A stretch of DNA of 18,206 nucleotides from Propionibacteriaceae bacterium (GTDB lineage: Bacteria > Actinomycetota > Actinomycetes > Propionibacteriales > Propionibacteriaceae): assembly GCA_009778535.1 (NCBI GenBank), contig WRJP01000017.1:1-18206 (forward strand), read 5' to 3'. The notes beneath the pieces are model-generated. The model was not told where the DNA came from. It made no database searches and saw only the letters and a list, made by a program, of their open reading frames with translations. The position numbers and the translations under genes were made by a program. Shown here one piece after another: positions 1 through 6,646 of the stretch (positions are counted from its first letter, which is position 1; each line of letters begins with the position of its first letter).

Positions 1-281
1 ATGGTCGAAACTGTCTGGACGCAGCCGCCTGGAAAAAAGCAGGCTGGAAATATCTTTCCATGGGACGCTAAGCGCCACACATTCGGTCGGCGGCACCCAG
101 CGGGGCGGTTTCGATACACTAGCTTGACAGCTAGCAGCAACCACCGGGTCGGCGGTAACCAGCGAGGCTCAGTACGACGTACGCTATCTTCGAAAGTGAC
201 AACCTACAAAGATAGAACCGCCTATGGAAAAGACAATGAATCGAGAAAGCCATCGCACCACGGACGATCGAGATTAGACAA
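1..281. other. Gene-poor left edge
   Basis: I recognise no credible gene here. Frame 1 is open from the first base, but its product has the Arg/Ser/Gly/His-rich composition of translated non-coding DNA and matches no family I know. The other forward frames are broken by stops, for example at 69-71 and 120-122. The stretch contains the palindromic repeat described at 107-147. The frame of the downstream metallopeptidase is open from 240 but offers no ATG before its GTG at 282. Confidence 0.5.
107..147. repeat. Actinobacterial-type dispersed palindromic repeat (degenerate copy)
   Basis: The unit begins GGTTTCGATAC (107-117) and ends CAACCACCGG (138-147). Between them is a perfect inverted repeat, CTAGCT-TGAC-AGCTAG (119-134). 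This layout matches, from memory, a common actinobacterial intergenic palindrome with a GCTCGC-type core, here diverged to CTAGCT. It is non-coding and could form a hairpin or cruciform. The assignment to that family is recall, not a search. Confidence 0.55.
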
Positions 282-968
282 GTGAAGCTAGACGGCATTG
301 AGATCACCGTACGCTACAAACCTATTCGGTCACTTCGGCTCAGTGTGAAGCCACCTGGCATAGTGCAAGTTTCAGCGCCAGTTGGCACAACTGAACGGAC
401 GCTAAACCAGTTCTTGCTCCCTAGATTGGATTGGATCAAAAAACACCAAAGTCGCATGGCCAAATCAATTCGACCTCCATTGCAGCTAATCGTAGGAGAG
501 ATTCTCCCTCTGTGGGGGAAGCCATATGTCCTCGAAATAAACTCCGGAAGAGCAACAGCCAAACTCGCTGAAACGATCATGCTCAGCGCCCAACATGCTG
601 CAAATCTAGATCATCGCAAAAGCATCCTAGAAAACTGGTATCGAAATCAACTAGCAACAGCGATTGCGGATTTACAACCTCAACTGGAGGCAATCGTAGG
701 CAAATCGGCTGAAAGTGTCAGCATCCGCTGGATGAAAACTCGTTGGGGTTCATGCAACATCGCCGCAAAGCGAATCAACTTGAATCTGGAATTGGTCAAG
801 CTAGACCCGCTCTGCCTGCAATACACCCTCACACATGAACTATGCCACCTCATCGTTCGCGGACACGGCCATGATTTTTATACTCAAATGGATCGCTGTT
901 TCCCTAGGTGGCGGCATGCAAAAGCCCTGCTCAAGCAGGATCCGATAGGCCAGTCCTTCTGGGAGTGA
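282..968 (+). CDS. YgjP/DUF45 (SprT-like, M48-related) zinc metallopeptidase
   Basis: This 228-aa soluble protein belongs to the YgjP-like DUF45 family of predicted zinc-dependent hydrolases. The catalytic motif is HELCH (residues 185-189), and H195 in the following GHGHDFY is the likely third zinc ligand, aligning with the family's usual NHSPxFW. The diagnostic WGSC motif lies near residues 153-156, and the N-terminal SLRLSVKPPG segment is also typical. The length is normal for the family. The start is a GTG at 282 without a strong ribosome-binding site; the frame is open upstream to 240, so a few more N-terminal residues from a non-ATG start cannot be excluded. The family often sits beside type I restriction genes, but none is visible here. 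The physiological substrate is unknown. Confidence 0.85.
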   Translation: MKLDGIEITVRYKPIRSLRLSVKPPGIVQVSAPVGTTERTLNQFLLPRLDWIKKHQSRMAKSIRPPLQLIVGEILPLWGKPYVLEINSGRATAKLAETIMLSAQHAANLDHRKSILENWYRNQLATAIADLQPQLEAIVGKSAESVSIRWMKTRWGSCNIAAKRINLNLELVKLDPLCLQYTLTHELCHLIVRGHGHDFYTQMDRCFPRWRHAKALLKQDPIGQSFWE

Positions 969-1065
969 CTGCGAGCCAGGGCAAAAGATACGGGAGTTAT
1001 TAGGCTGAGCCTGCGGTGCCCAGCGACAAGGCGGCAAGCATGTGCCTCGCAGAACAAGGTCTAGA

Positions 1066-2607
1066 ATGTCACCAGAAAGAGGGCTGGTGCGAGAAACCGA
1101 TCATTCAAATAAGAACTGGTACACATTCACGATACCTGGAGTTACACAAACCTTCGACCGACGGCTTATCTTTGTGATCAACATGATTCCACTAGCTCTA
1201 GCGCTGCTACAGATTTCCAGCGTAAACGTAGCGATGCCCGCAATCAGTAACTCTCTGGGTGCCCAAAGCATCGACATTCAGTGGGTGCTATCTGGATATG
1301 CACTTGCCTTCGGCATCCTGTTGGTGCCCTCAGGCCGTCTAGGCGACATCATCGGTCGCAGCTCAGTCTTCACCATCGGTTTAGCAGTTTTTGGCATTGC
1401 CTCAGGAGTTTGCGCACTGGCACCAAGCCCAATCTTGCTCAATATCGCCCGCGTATTCCAAGGTATAGGCGCAGGGATGCAAGGCCCGCAGACGGTCGGG
1501 ATGATCCAGCAATACTTCCAAGGGAAGGGTCGAGCACGTGCATACTCACTACAGGGATTGGTCATTGCTGCCAGCGTCGCTATCGGTCCTTTTGCAACTG
1601 GCTTAATGATAAATATTCTTGGCTCAGATTTGGGATGGCGGATACCGTTTGCCTTGAACTTGCCATTGGCGTTAATCGGCTGCGCGCTGGCACTGCGTTG
1701 GCTCCCTTTTCAAATGGAACGCGAACGGAAGCGACAAAAGCAACAACGTATTCGTCGCCATCTTGATCTTGACCCGTTCGGGGCTCTGCTAATAACAGGG
1801 GCAGTCGTCGCCGTGATGCTCCCGTTCATGCTCACCGAACTGCCCACCTGGCGTTTTTCGATATTGCTAGCAGCTGTAGTTTTGGTGGCATGTTGGTTGG
1901 CATGGGAACGCCATTACGCAAATCGCGGCAACGCTCCGATGGTAGATCTGCAACTTTTCAAACTTCGTGCCTTCAGCTTCCAGACTGTAATTTCCACGGT
2001 GAACTTCCTGGGAACCACCTCAATCCACGTTGTGACAGCCATGTTTCTACAGTACGGCTTGCATTGGGATGCCCTGCATGCGGCGTTGACCGGTACGGCA
2101 AATGCGGTGTTGAGCAGTATTAGCGCACTGTGGGCAGGACGGCACGTGCTGCGTTTAAAACAGAACCTGGTCGTAGCTGCGCTAGCGGTATTCAACCTCG
2201 GGATTTGGGCCTCATTCGGTGTCATCTGGCTAGCAGCAAATTACGACATCAGCCCCTGGTGGCTCGCAGTAACCTCAGGTATTGCTGGGCTTGGCTGGGG
2301 TGGTTTCGGCGCGTCAAACCAAACTCTGGCAATGATGGAAGTCCCGGTTTCTATGGCTGGAACTGCTGGCGGCATCAAATCGATGTCGGAACGTGTCGCG
2401 ACCGCAATCGGAAACGCCGTCATTACCGGCGTGCTATTCTCGGCGCTGGCTTACACCGACTGGTACGGCGCGACGCTTGCAGCTAACGCAGTCATTTCAT
2501 CCATCGCCATGCTCGCATTACTGCTCGCCATCTTCGACGTTATTTCTTCAAAGCGAAATACCGTAAAGCAGGCTCACTGCGACGCAGCGCAGTGCAGGCT
2601 GCCCTAG
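1066..2607 (+). CDS. MFS drug exporter, DHA2 (14-helix, EmrB/QacA-like) family
   Basis: The product is an integral membrane proton-antiporter-type transporter of about 513 aa, the usual size for 14-helix DHA2 exporters. Visible marks are the loop 2-3 motif A (GRLGDIIGR), a motif C-like stretch with RVFQGIGAGMQGPQTVG, and the extra central helices around LDPFGALLITGAVVAV. The first helix follows a soluble N-terminus of about 35-40 residues. I chose ATG 1066 because AAGG (1056-1059) lies 6 nt upstream; an in-frame GTG at 1042 would add 8 residues. Drug or metabolite export is the family inference; the substrate cannot be read from sequence. A MerR-type regulator follows 88 bp downstream, then a ClbS-like gene, which suggests a resistance role. 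Confidence 0.85.
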   Translation: MSPERGLVRETDHSNKNWYTFTIPGVTQTFDRRLIFVINMIPLALALLQISSVNVAMPAISNSLGAQSIDIQWVLSGYALAFGILLVPSGRLGDIIGRSSVFTIGLAVFGIASGVCALAPSPILLNIARVFQGIGAGMQGPQTVGMIQQYFQGKGRARAYSLQGLVIAASVAIGPFATGLMINILGSDLGWRIPFALNLPLALIGCALALRWLPFQMERERKRQKQQRIRRHLDLDPFGALLITGAVVAVMLPFMLTELPTWRFSILLAAVVLVACWLAWERHYANRGNAPMVDLQLFKLRAFSFQTVISTVNFLGTTSIHVVTAMFLQYGLHWDALHAALTGTANAVLSSISALWAGRHVLRLKQNLVVAALAVFNLGIWASFGVIWLAANYDISPWWLAVTSGIAGLGWGGFGASNQTLAMMEVPVSMAGTAGGIKSMSERVATAIGNAVITGVLFSALAYTDWYGATLAANAVISSIAMLALLLAIFDVISSKRNTVKQAHCDAAQCRLP

Positions 2608-2615
2608 CTGCATCT

Positions 2616-2632
2616 AAGCCCACTGTGGGGTT
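2616..2632 (+). terminator. Weak hairpin after the MFS gene
   Basis: AAGCCCA and TGGGGTT flank a CTG loop, giving four strong pairs (CCCA/TGGG), one mismatch and two outer A-T pairs. A T-rich stretch (CATTTTTC) follows about 10 bases later rather than directly. It could be a weak terminator separating the exporter from the MerR promoter. The short stem keeps confidence low. Confidence 0.25.
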
Positions 2633-2658
2633 AATAAACGCTCATTTTTCTGGCAGGC

Positions 2659-2689
2659 TTGACTCTCACACAGTGTTAGAGATTGTGAT
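2659..2689 (+). promoter_or_regulatory. MerR-type promoter and operator; predicted leaderless start
   Basis: A -35 box TTGACT (2659-2664) and a -10 box TGTGAT (2684-2689) are separated by exactly 19 bp, the overlong spacer typical of MerR-family promoters. The spacer region carries the dyad CTCTCACACAGTGTTAGAG (2663-2681), symmetrical around 2672 apart from one mismatched pair. Transcription would start near 2696, the A of the MerR gene's ATG. That agrees with the lack of a Shine-Dalgarno sequence there. The regulator probably controls its own gene from this site. Confidence 0.75.
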
Positions 2690-2695
2690 GGTTCC

Positions 2696-3529
2696 ATGAG
2701 CGATTTTGATTCAAGCTATCTGCTGGGTATTGGGGACTTCTCCAGGTTCACCTTGCTGTCCATAAGGATGTTGCGCCATTACGATGAACGCGGGCTTTTG
2801 ACTCCTGCGTATATCGATGAGTTCAACGGCTACCGGTACTACGCTCCACAGCAACTACGCACCGCTTCTCAAATTAGGGAGTTACGGGATGCTGGATGTG
2901 GAATTTCGCAAATCACCGAACTGCTACCACTGTTCGACGATTTCAATGCGATACAGCTAGCCCTGACCGAACATGTGCACCACTTGGATGCGGCAGCCCA
3001 GAAGATTGCAGATCAACGTTCGCTCGTTACAAATATCATCAACCGACTAAAGGAGTCGAAAATGTCTGTAACTGTTGCTGAACGCATCATTCCTGCTATG
3101 CGGGTACTCTCGCTGCGCCGCACAATCGCCAACTATCACGCTGAGGGCGAATTGTGGCTGGAATTTAGCCAGAAAATACAAGCCCAAAACCTGGATTGGA
3201 GCGCCGATTTCGGAACAATCTGGGGCGCTACCTTCTATGACGACGACTACCGCGAAGCTGACGTCGATATTTCAGTGTGGGCGCAATATAAACGCGAAGC
3301 TGCCCCGGCAGATTTCACCATCGAGCAGCTTGGCGAACGCAAGGTGGCTTGGGCGACGATGTACGGGTCGTACGAGCAAACCGCAGCCGTGTGTGAAGCA
3401 ATCGGCGAATGGATAAGCCAGCACGGTTATAAACCCGCTGGCCCGATGTTCAACATCTATATTGTTGGGCCTTCCCAGGATCCTAATCCGGAAAACTGGG
3501 TCACCGAAATCAACTACCCGATTGTTTAA
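2696..3529 (+). CDS. MerR-family regulator with GyrI-like effector domain
   Basis: The 277-aa product is a transcription activator of the BmrR/BltR/TipA type. Residues about 9-80 form the winged MerR HTH, with LGIGDFSRFTLLSIRMLRHYDERGLL and then GYRYY. A dimerisation helix follows (about 85-120), rich in Leu, Ala, Gln and His. From about residue 122 onward, beginning MSVTVAERIIPAMRVLSLRR, comes a GyrI-like/effector-binding domain, which in relatives binds cationic or amphipathic drugs. The family twists promoters that have 19-20-bp spacers, and such a promoter lies directly upstream. The protein probably senses a toxic compound and induces its own gene, perhaps also the downstream ClbS-like gene. 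No similar dyad is seen before the upstream exporter. Start ATG 2696 lacks an SD sequence but fits a leaderless message. Confidence 0.88.
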   Translation: MSDFDSSYLLGIGDFSRFTLLSIRMLRHYDERGLLTPAYIDEFNGYRYYAPQQLRTASQIRELRDAGCGISQITELLPLFDDFNAIQLALTEHVHHLDAAAQKIADQRSLVTNIINRLKESKMSVTVAERIIPAMRVLSLRRTIANYHAEGELWLEFSQKIQAQNLDWSADFGTIWGATFYDDDYREADVDISVWAQYKREAAPADFTIEQLGERKVAWATMYGSYEQTAAVCEAIGEWISQHGYKPAGPMFNIYIVGPSQDPNPENWVTEINYPIV

Positions 3530-3563
3530 CAGACCCTGGCTGGTTGTGCCTGACTGTTCCCTC

Positions 3564-3810
3564 TTTCGTGTTATGGATGACAATTATGGGAGTCATTCTG
3601 CGTGCAAGTCGCAGAATCCACGACATGCAGTAGTTAAGCAAGAACGTTTCTTTCGGGTTATGGAGGAGAATCCAGAATAAAACTAGTGAAGCAGCAACAT
3701 TTCGTGTTATGGATCCTGCGACGCTGCTACGCAGCGCGACAGGATGACAATTTGGGGGTGTGCGTCTGATTGTTCTCTTTCTTGTCATGTGCCAGTCGCA
3801 AGGATCCATA
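3564..3810. repeat. Cluster of palindromic intergenic repeat units
   Basis: This 348-bp intergenic region (3530-3877) holds no gene. It contains repeated units beginning TTTCGTGTTATGGAT. Unit A is at 3564-3585. A reverse-oriented half at 3593-3619 has a perfect 8-bp hairpin (ATTCTGCG 3595-3602 with CGCAGAAT 3610-3617). Unit B is at 3651-3673 (TTTCGGGTTATGGAG variant). Unit C is at 3700-3753; positions 3713-3745 form a double stem, ATCCTG/CAGGAT outside and CGCTGC/GCAGCG inside. Inverted unit D is at 3775-3810 and ends AGGATCCATA, complementary to TATGGATCCT of unit C (3708-3717). GATGACAATT recurs at unit ends. This resembles REP/MITE-like elements and is probably non-coding. Confidence 0.8.
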
Positions 3811-3877
3811 GCCTTCCTAGTGAGGGGAAACCTGCCAAAGGGAATACACTGGCAAACATCCAGAAAAAGGAGTGCTG

Positions 3878-4381
3878 ATGCCCCGTCCGACTACCAAGAA
3901 TGAACTCATCGCGGCTGCCACCAGCGGCTACACCAAGTTGAACGCACTGATCGAGTCGTTACCACCTGAAAAGCTGGAGGCGCCGTTCGAGTTCGAGGAC
4001 AGAGACCGCAACGTACGTGACGTTGTAATGCACTTGGTCGCCTGGCACCACATGATGCGCCGTTGGTACGACGAAGGTATGGCAGGTGACAAACCTGCCA
4101 TACCTGGGGAAGGCTACACCTGGCAAACCCTCCCAGCTCTCAACCAGGTCATCTGGGAGCAGGCTCAACAAACCCCATTGCACCAAGCCAGAGCCGAGTT
4201 AGCCAACACTCACGAAGCGATGCTGGCACTGATCGCAGCTCACAGCGACGAAGAACTGTTCACAAAGAAGCGCTACCACTGGACTGGCACCACATCACTG
4301 GGTGCCTACTTGATTTCATCAACCTCCAGCCACTACGACTGGGCGATGAAAAAGCTGCGCAAAGCTGCAAAGGCCTGGTGA
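3878..4381 (+). CDS. ClbS/DfsB-family (DUF1706) four-helix bundle protein
   Basis: The 167-aa cytoplasmic protein belongs to the ClbS/DfsB family, a DinB-like four-helix bundle fold. Family marks are the start MPRPTTKNELIAAATSGYTKLNALI, the RDRNVRDVVMHLVAWHHMM segment, and the late GTTSLGAYLISSTSSHYDWAMKKLRK helix. The family's best-known member, E. coli ClbS, opens the colibactin cyclopropane and protects its producer from DNA damage; most members are uncharacterised. ATG 3878 is preceded by AAGGAG (3867-3872) with a 5-nt spacer, clearly better than the GTG at 3872. The gene lies downstream of the MerR regulator across the repeat cluster. Its stop is only 5 bp from the stop of the convergent response regulator. 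A role in detoxifying a reactive compound is inference. Confidence 0.85.
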   Translation: MPRPTTKNELIAAATSGYTKLNALIESLPPEKLEAPFEFEDRDRNVRDVVMHLVAWHHMMRRWYDEGMAGDKPAIPGEGYTWQTLPALNQVIWEQAQQTPLHQARAELANTHEAMLALIAAHSDEELFTKKRYHWTGTTSLGAYLISSTSSHYDWAMKKLRKAAKAW

Positions 4382-4386
4382 AAGCC

Positions 4387-5037
4387 CTAATGAGATTGTT
4401 GTAGCCATGCCAGCACGGCCAAGACGCGGCGGTGATCATCTGGGGAAGGCAGCAGTCCCAGCTTTGAGAATATGTTGGAAATGTGCTTTTCCACCGCACC
4501 TGCGGACAGATACAAGCTCATCGCAATTGCGGCGTTCGTCTTGCCCTGGGCTATCAGTGCCAACACTTCTTGCTCGCGTTCACTGAGGGTCGCGATAGGT
4601 GAGGTAGCCGGGCGGCGAACCAGTAACTGGGCCACCACTTCGGGATCGATTACAGTTTCGCCAGCGCTGACACGGTTCAAGGCGTCGCTGAATTGGTCGA
4701 TGTCTTGGATTCGGTCTTTGAGTAGATATCCCACCCGACCGCGGCCGTCAGAAAGCAAGTCGCGGGCGTAGCTCTCCTCCACATATTGCGATAACACCAA
4801 TATCGCCAGGTTTGGGTTTTCGCTGCGTAAGGCCACTGCTGCTCGCAGGCCATCGTCGGTGAAATCGGGCGGCATCCGTACGTCGATCACCGCAATATCA
4901 GGCATGGTTTCGGCCACAGCGACTAGTAATTCTGGTGCAGAGCCGACAGCAGCGACCACTTCATGCCCCAGTTCAGCACACAGCCGCGACAGTCCTTCAC
5001 GGAGCAGCACCGAGTCGTCAGCCAAAACTACGCGCAT
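4387..5037 (-). CDS. NarL/FixJ-type response regulator
   Basis: This 216-aa protein has a receiver domain (residues 1-120) with the acidic pocket D7/D8, the phospho-acceptor D52 in VIDVRMPP, and K107 in the YLLKD motif. A LuxR-type HTH follows (about 148-195: LSEREQEVLALIAQGKTNAAIA...VEKHISNIFSKLGL). It is the partner of the kinase encoded upstream on the same strand, which would phosphorylate D52 and promote DNA binding. ATG 5037 is the only available start; the nearest SD, AGGAG (5050-5054), lies about 12 nt away, longer than usual. The 117-bp gap from the kinase gene contains a copy of the palindromic repeat. The stop abuts the convergent ClbS-like gene with no terminator between. Target genes are unknown. 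Confidence 0.93.
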   Translation of the reverse strand: MRVVLADDSVLLREGLSRLCAELGHEVVAAVGSAPELLVAVAETMPDIAVIDVRMPPDFTDDGLRAAVALRSENPNLAILVLSQYVEESYARDLLSDGRGRVGYLLKDRIQDIDQFSDALNRVSAGETVIDPEVVAQLLVRRPATSPIATLSEREQEVLALIAQGKTNAAIAMSLYLSAGAVEKHISNIFSKLGLLPSPDDHRRVLAVLAWLQQSH

Positions 5038-5096
5038 CCAATGTCTTTTCTCCTAGCCCTGCATTGGATTCTAGTCGTTGTCGTTTCAATAATGAA

Positions 5097-5141
5097 TGTT
5101 ATGAATGACAATTCGCCGGTGGCACACAGATGACAAGAAAG
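5097..5141. repeat. Copy of the palindromic repeat inside the two-component operon
   Basis: TGTTATGAATGACAATT (5097-5113) matches TGTTATGGATGACAATT at 3569-3585 with one change. The right part, TGGCACA then CAG then ATGACAAGAAAG, matches the reverse complement of unit D (TGGCACATGACAAGAAAG) apart from a 3-base insert. It sits in the 117-bp spacer between the kinase and response-regulator genes, downstream of the kinase stop. Confidence 0.75.
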
Positions 5142-5154
5142 TCGGCTGGGGAAG

Positions 5155-6513
5155 TCACCGCAGCGGCACTTCCAAGCGGACGACGGTGCCCTTGCCGATT
5201 TCGCTACTGATATGCAACACCCCGCCGACGCTGGCGGCGCGGTCTTGCAGGCCACCCAAACCATGTCCGGGCAGGATTTGAGCTCCGCCATACCCGTCGT
5301 CGGTAATAATCAGAACGGCATGATCACTTAAACTGAAATTCATCCACGCCCGTGAAGCTCCGGAATGCTTTGCAACATTGGCCAGGGTTTCACTGGCACA
5401 GAAATAGACGGCGTTCTCCACCGGTAGGGCAAGCCTGGTTCCTTCTGCAACGGAAGTATCAAAAATGACCGGCACCGTGGAATTAGCAGCGAGCGACGTC
5501 AACGCTGTTACCAAACCTCTATCGACCAAGATTGGTGGGGCAATGCCACGTGATAGATTGCGCAGTTCGTGCAATGTCTCTTCCACATGCGATTTGGCTT
5601 CGTTGATGACACCGCGCGCCTTTTCCACATCGCCAGTATCTAATCGTCGTTCCGCAGTGGAAAGATCCATGCCAAGCCGAATCAGGCGTTGCTGCGGCCC
5701 GTCGTGCAGATCACGTTCTAGTTTGCGCATGGAGATCAACTCAGCATCCACGGCAGCGGTTTTACTCTGCTCCAAACTGGCGATCGTGCGTTCCATCGAG
5801 CGTTTTGAAGGAGAAAGGAGCCCCTTCGTGATTGAGGTTTGCATCACAGTCATGCCATGAATCACCCAAGGGGCGGTTACCACAAAGAACATGCCAAATA
5901 GCGTGTAGAGCATCGAATTTGAAATCGGCAGGTGCAACAGATCAGCCAATCCGAGATTCCTTGGCACCGCAACTTCAATGATGGGCAACTCTGGCGGATC
6001 GGCGCCAATTGGCGGTACTGGAGGTACGGGCATAGGTACAGTCTCAGTGATAATGAGACGCTCATTGAAAGGCTGCCAAATCCCAGCGGTTAGTCCACCG
6101 ACGGCTCCCGCCCACCAAGTAATGAGTATTGACCAGGTGATTGAGGAGATTGGGAGCATGATGAAGTGGTGCAGTACTGCCATCCAAGAAGGTCCGTCAC
6201 TCAGGCGGCGGCGCCAACGTCTCCAAATGCCACCCCGCTGGTTTTTAGGTAGTCCCGCACCAGGTTTGGGAGGATTTTCAATACCCACTCCCACCATGCA
6301 GGCTCTGCCACGCTCGGTTGCAGCGAATCCAGCAGCACACACCAGCGAGAAAACCAACAGCGGCAACCCCACCCAAATGACGATCAACGATGACGAGACG
6401 CTGATCAGCGTCACCGTGAGAATGAAGTAGAGCAAAGCCAACGGCCAGGACACGAAAAGATATAGCGATTCACGCAGACAGCGCCGGAGGAGGAATCCAA
6501 TCTTGTTGTTCAT
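5155..6513 (-). CDS. Membrane sensor histidine kinase (HisKA_3, PF13796-like sensor)
   Basis: The 452-aa kinase has an N-terminal membrane sensor (about residues 15-230), with one hydrophobic hairpin near 20-65 and a second pair near 115-145 and 200-220. They flank a proline-rich extracytoplasmic-looking stretch (about 157-178). This layout resembles the PF13796 'putative sensor' domain of actinobacterial NarL-type kinases. The dimerisation/phospho-acceptor box is RDLHDGPQQR with H270. A C-terminal HATPase follows, with ETLANVAKHSGAS as N-box, DDGYGG as G1 and GHGLGGLQDR as G2. ATG 6513 has an AAGG about 8 nt upstream. It pairs with the response regulator downstream. The signal is unknown; cell-envelope stress is a common guess for this class but nothing here proves it. 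Confidence 0.92.
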   Translation of the reverse strand: MNNKIGFLLRRCLRESLYLFVSWPLALLYFILTVTLISVSSSLIVIWVGLPLLVFSLVCAAGFAATERGRACMVGVGIENPPKPGAGLPKNQRGGIWRRWRRRLSDGPSWMAVLHHFIMLPISSITWSILITWWAGAVGGLTAGIWQPFNERLIITETVPMPVPPVPPIGADPPELPIIEVAVPRNLGLADLLHLPISNSMLYTLFGMFFVVTAPWVIHGMTVMQTSITKGLLSPSKRSMERTIASLEQSKTAAVDAELISMRKLERDLHDGPQQRLIRLGMDLSTAERRLDTGDVEKARGVINEAKSHVEETLHELRNLSRGIAPPILVDRGLVTALTSLAANSTVPVIFDTSVAEGTRLALPVENAVYFCASETLANVAKHSGASRAWMNFSLSDHAVLIITDDGYGGAQILPGHGLGGLQDRAASVGGVLHISSEIGKGTVVRLEVPLR

Positions 6514-6646
6514 GTAGCTAGCCTTGCGTTATTTGCTCACTATTACACTACGGCCAGCCACCTACTTCTACTAGGGGAAACCCCACTTTGTTGCTGGGGA
6601 CTGACCTGAAGCTGGCTGTAGAATTTTGCTGCTCTCGGCGACATGG

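Noticed and set aside
1..285. 94-codon open frame from the first base
   Set aside because: Composition and lack of any motif fit translated non-coding DNA; it runs through the palindromic repeat and overlaps the metallopeptidase start.
3462..3680. 72-codon plus-strand frame across the end of the MerR gene and the repeats
   Set aside because: It is a shadow of the MerR gene and then reads repeat DNA; no start signal or domain.
6573..6584. GGGG-AAA-CCCC inverted repeat between larA and the kinase gene
   Set aside because: Only a 4-bp stem and no T-run on either strand, too weak for a terminator call.
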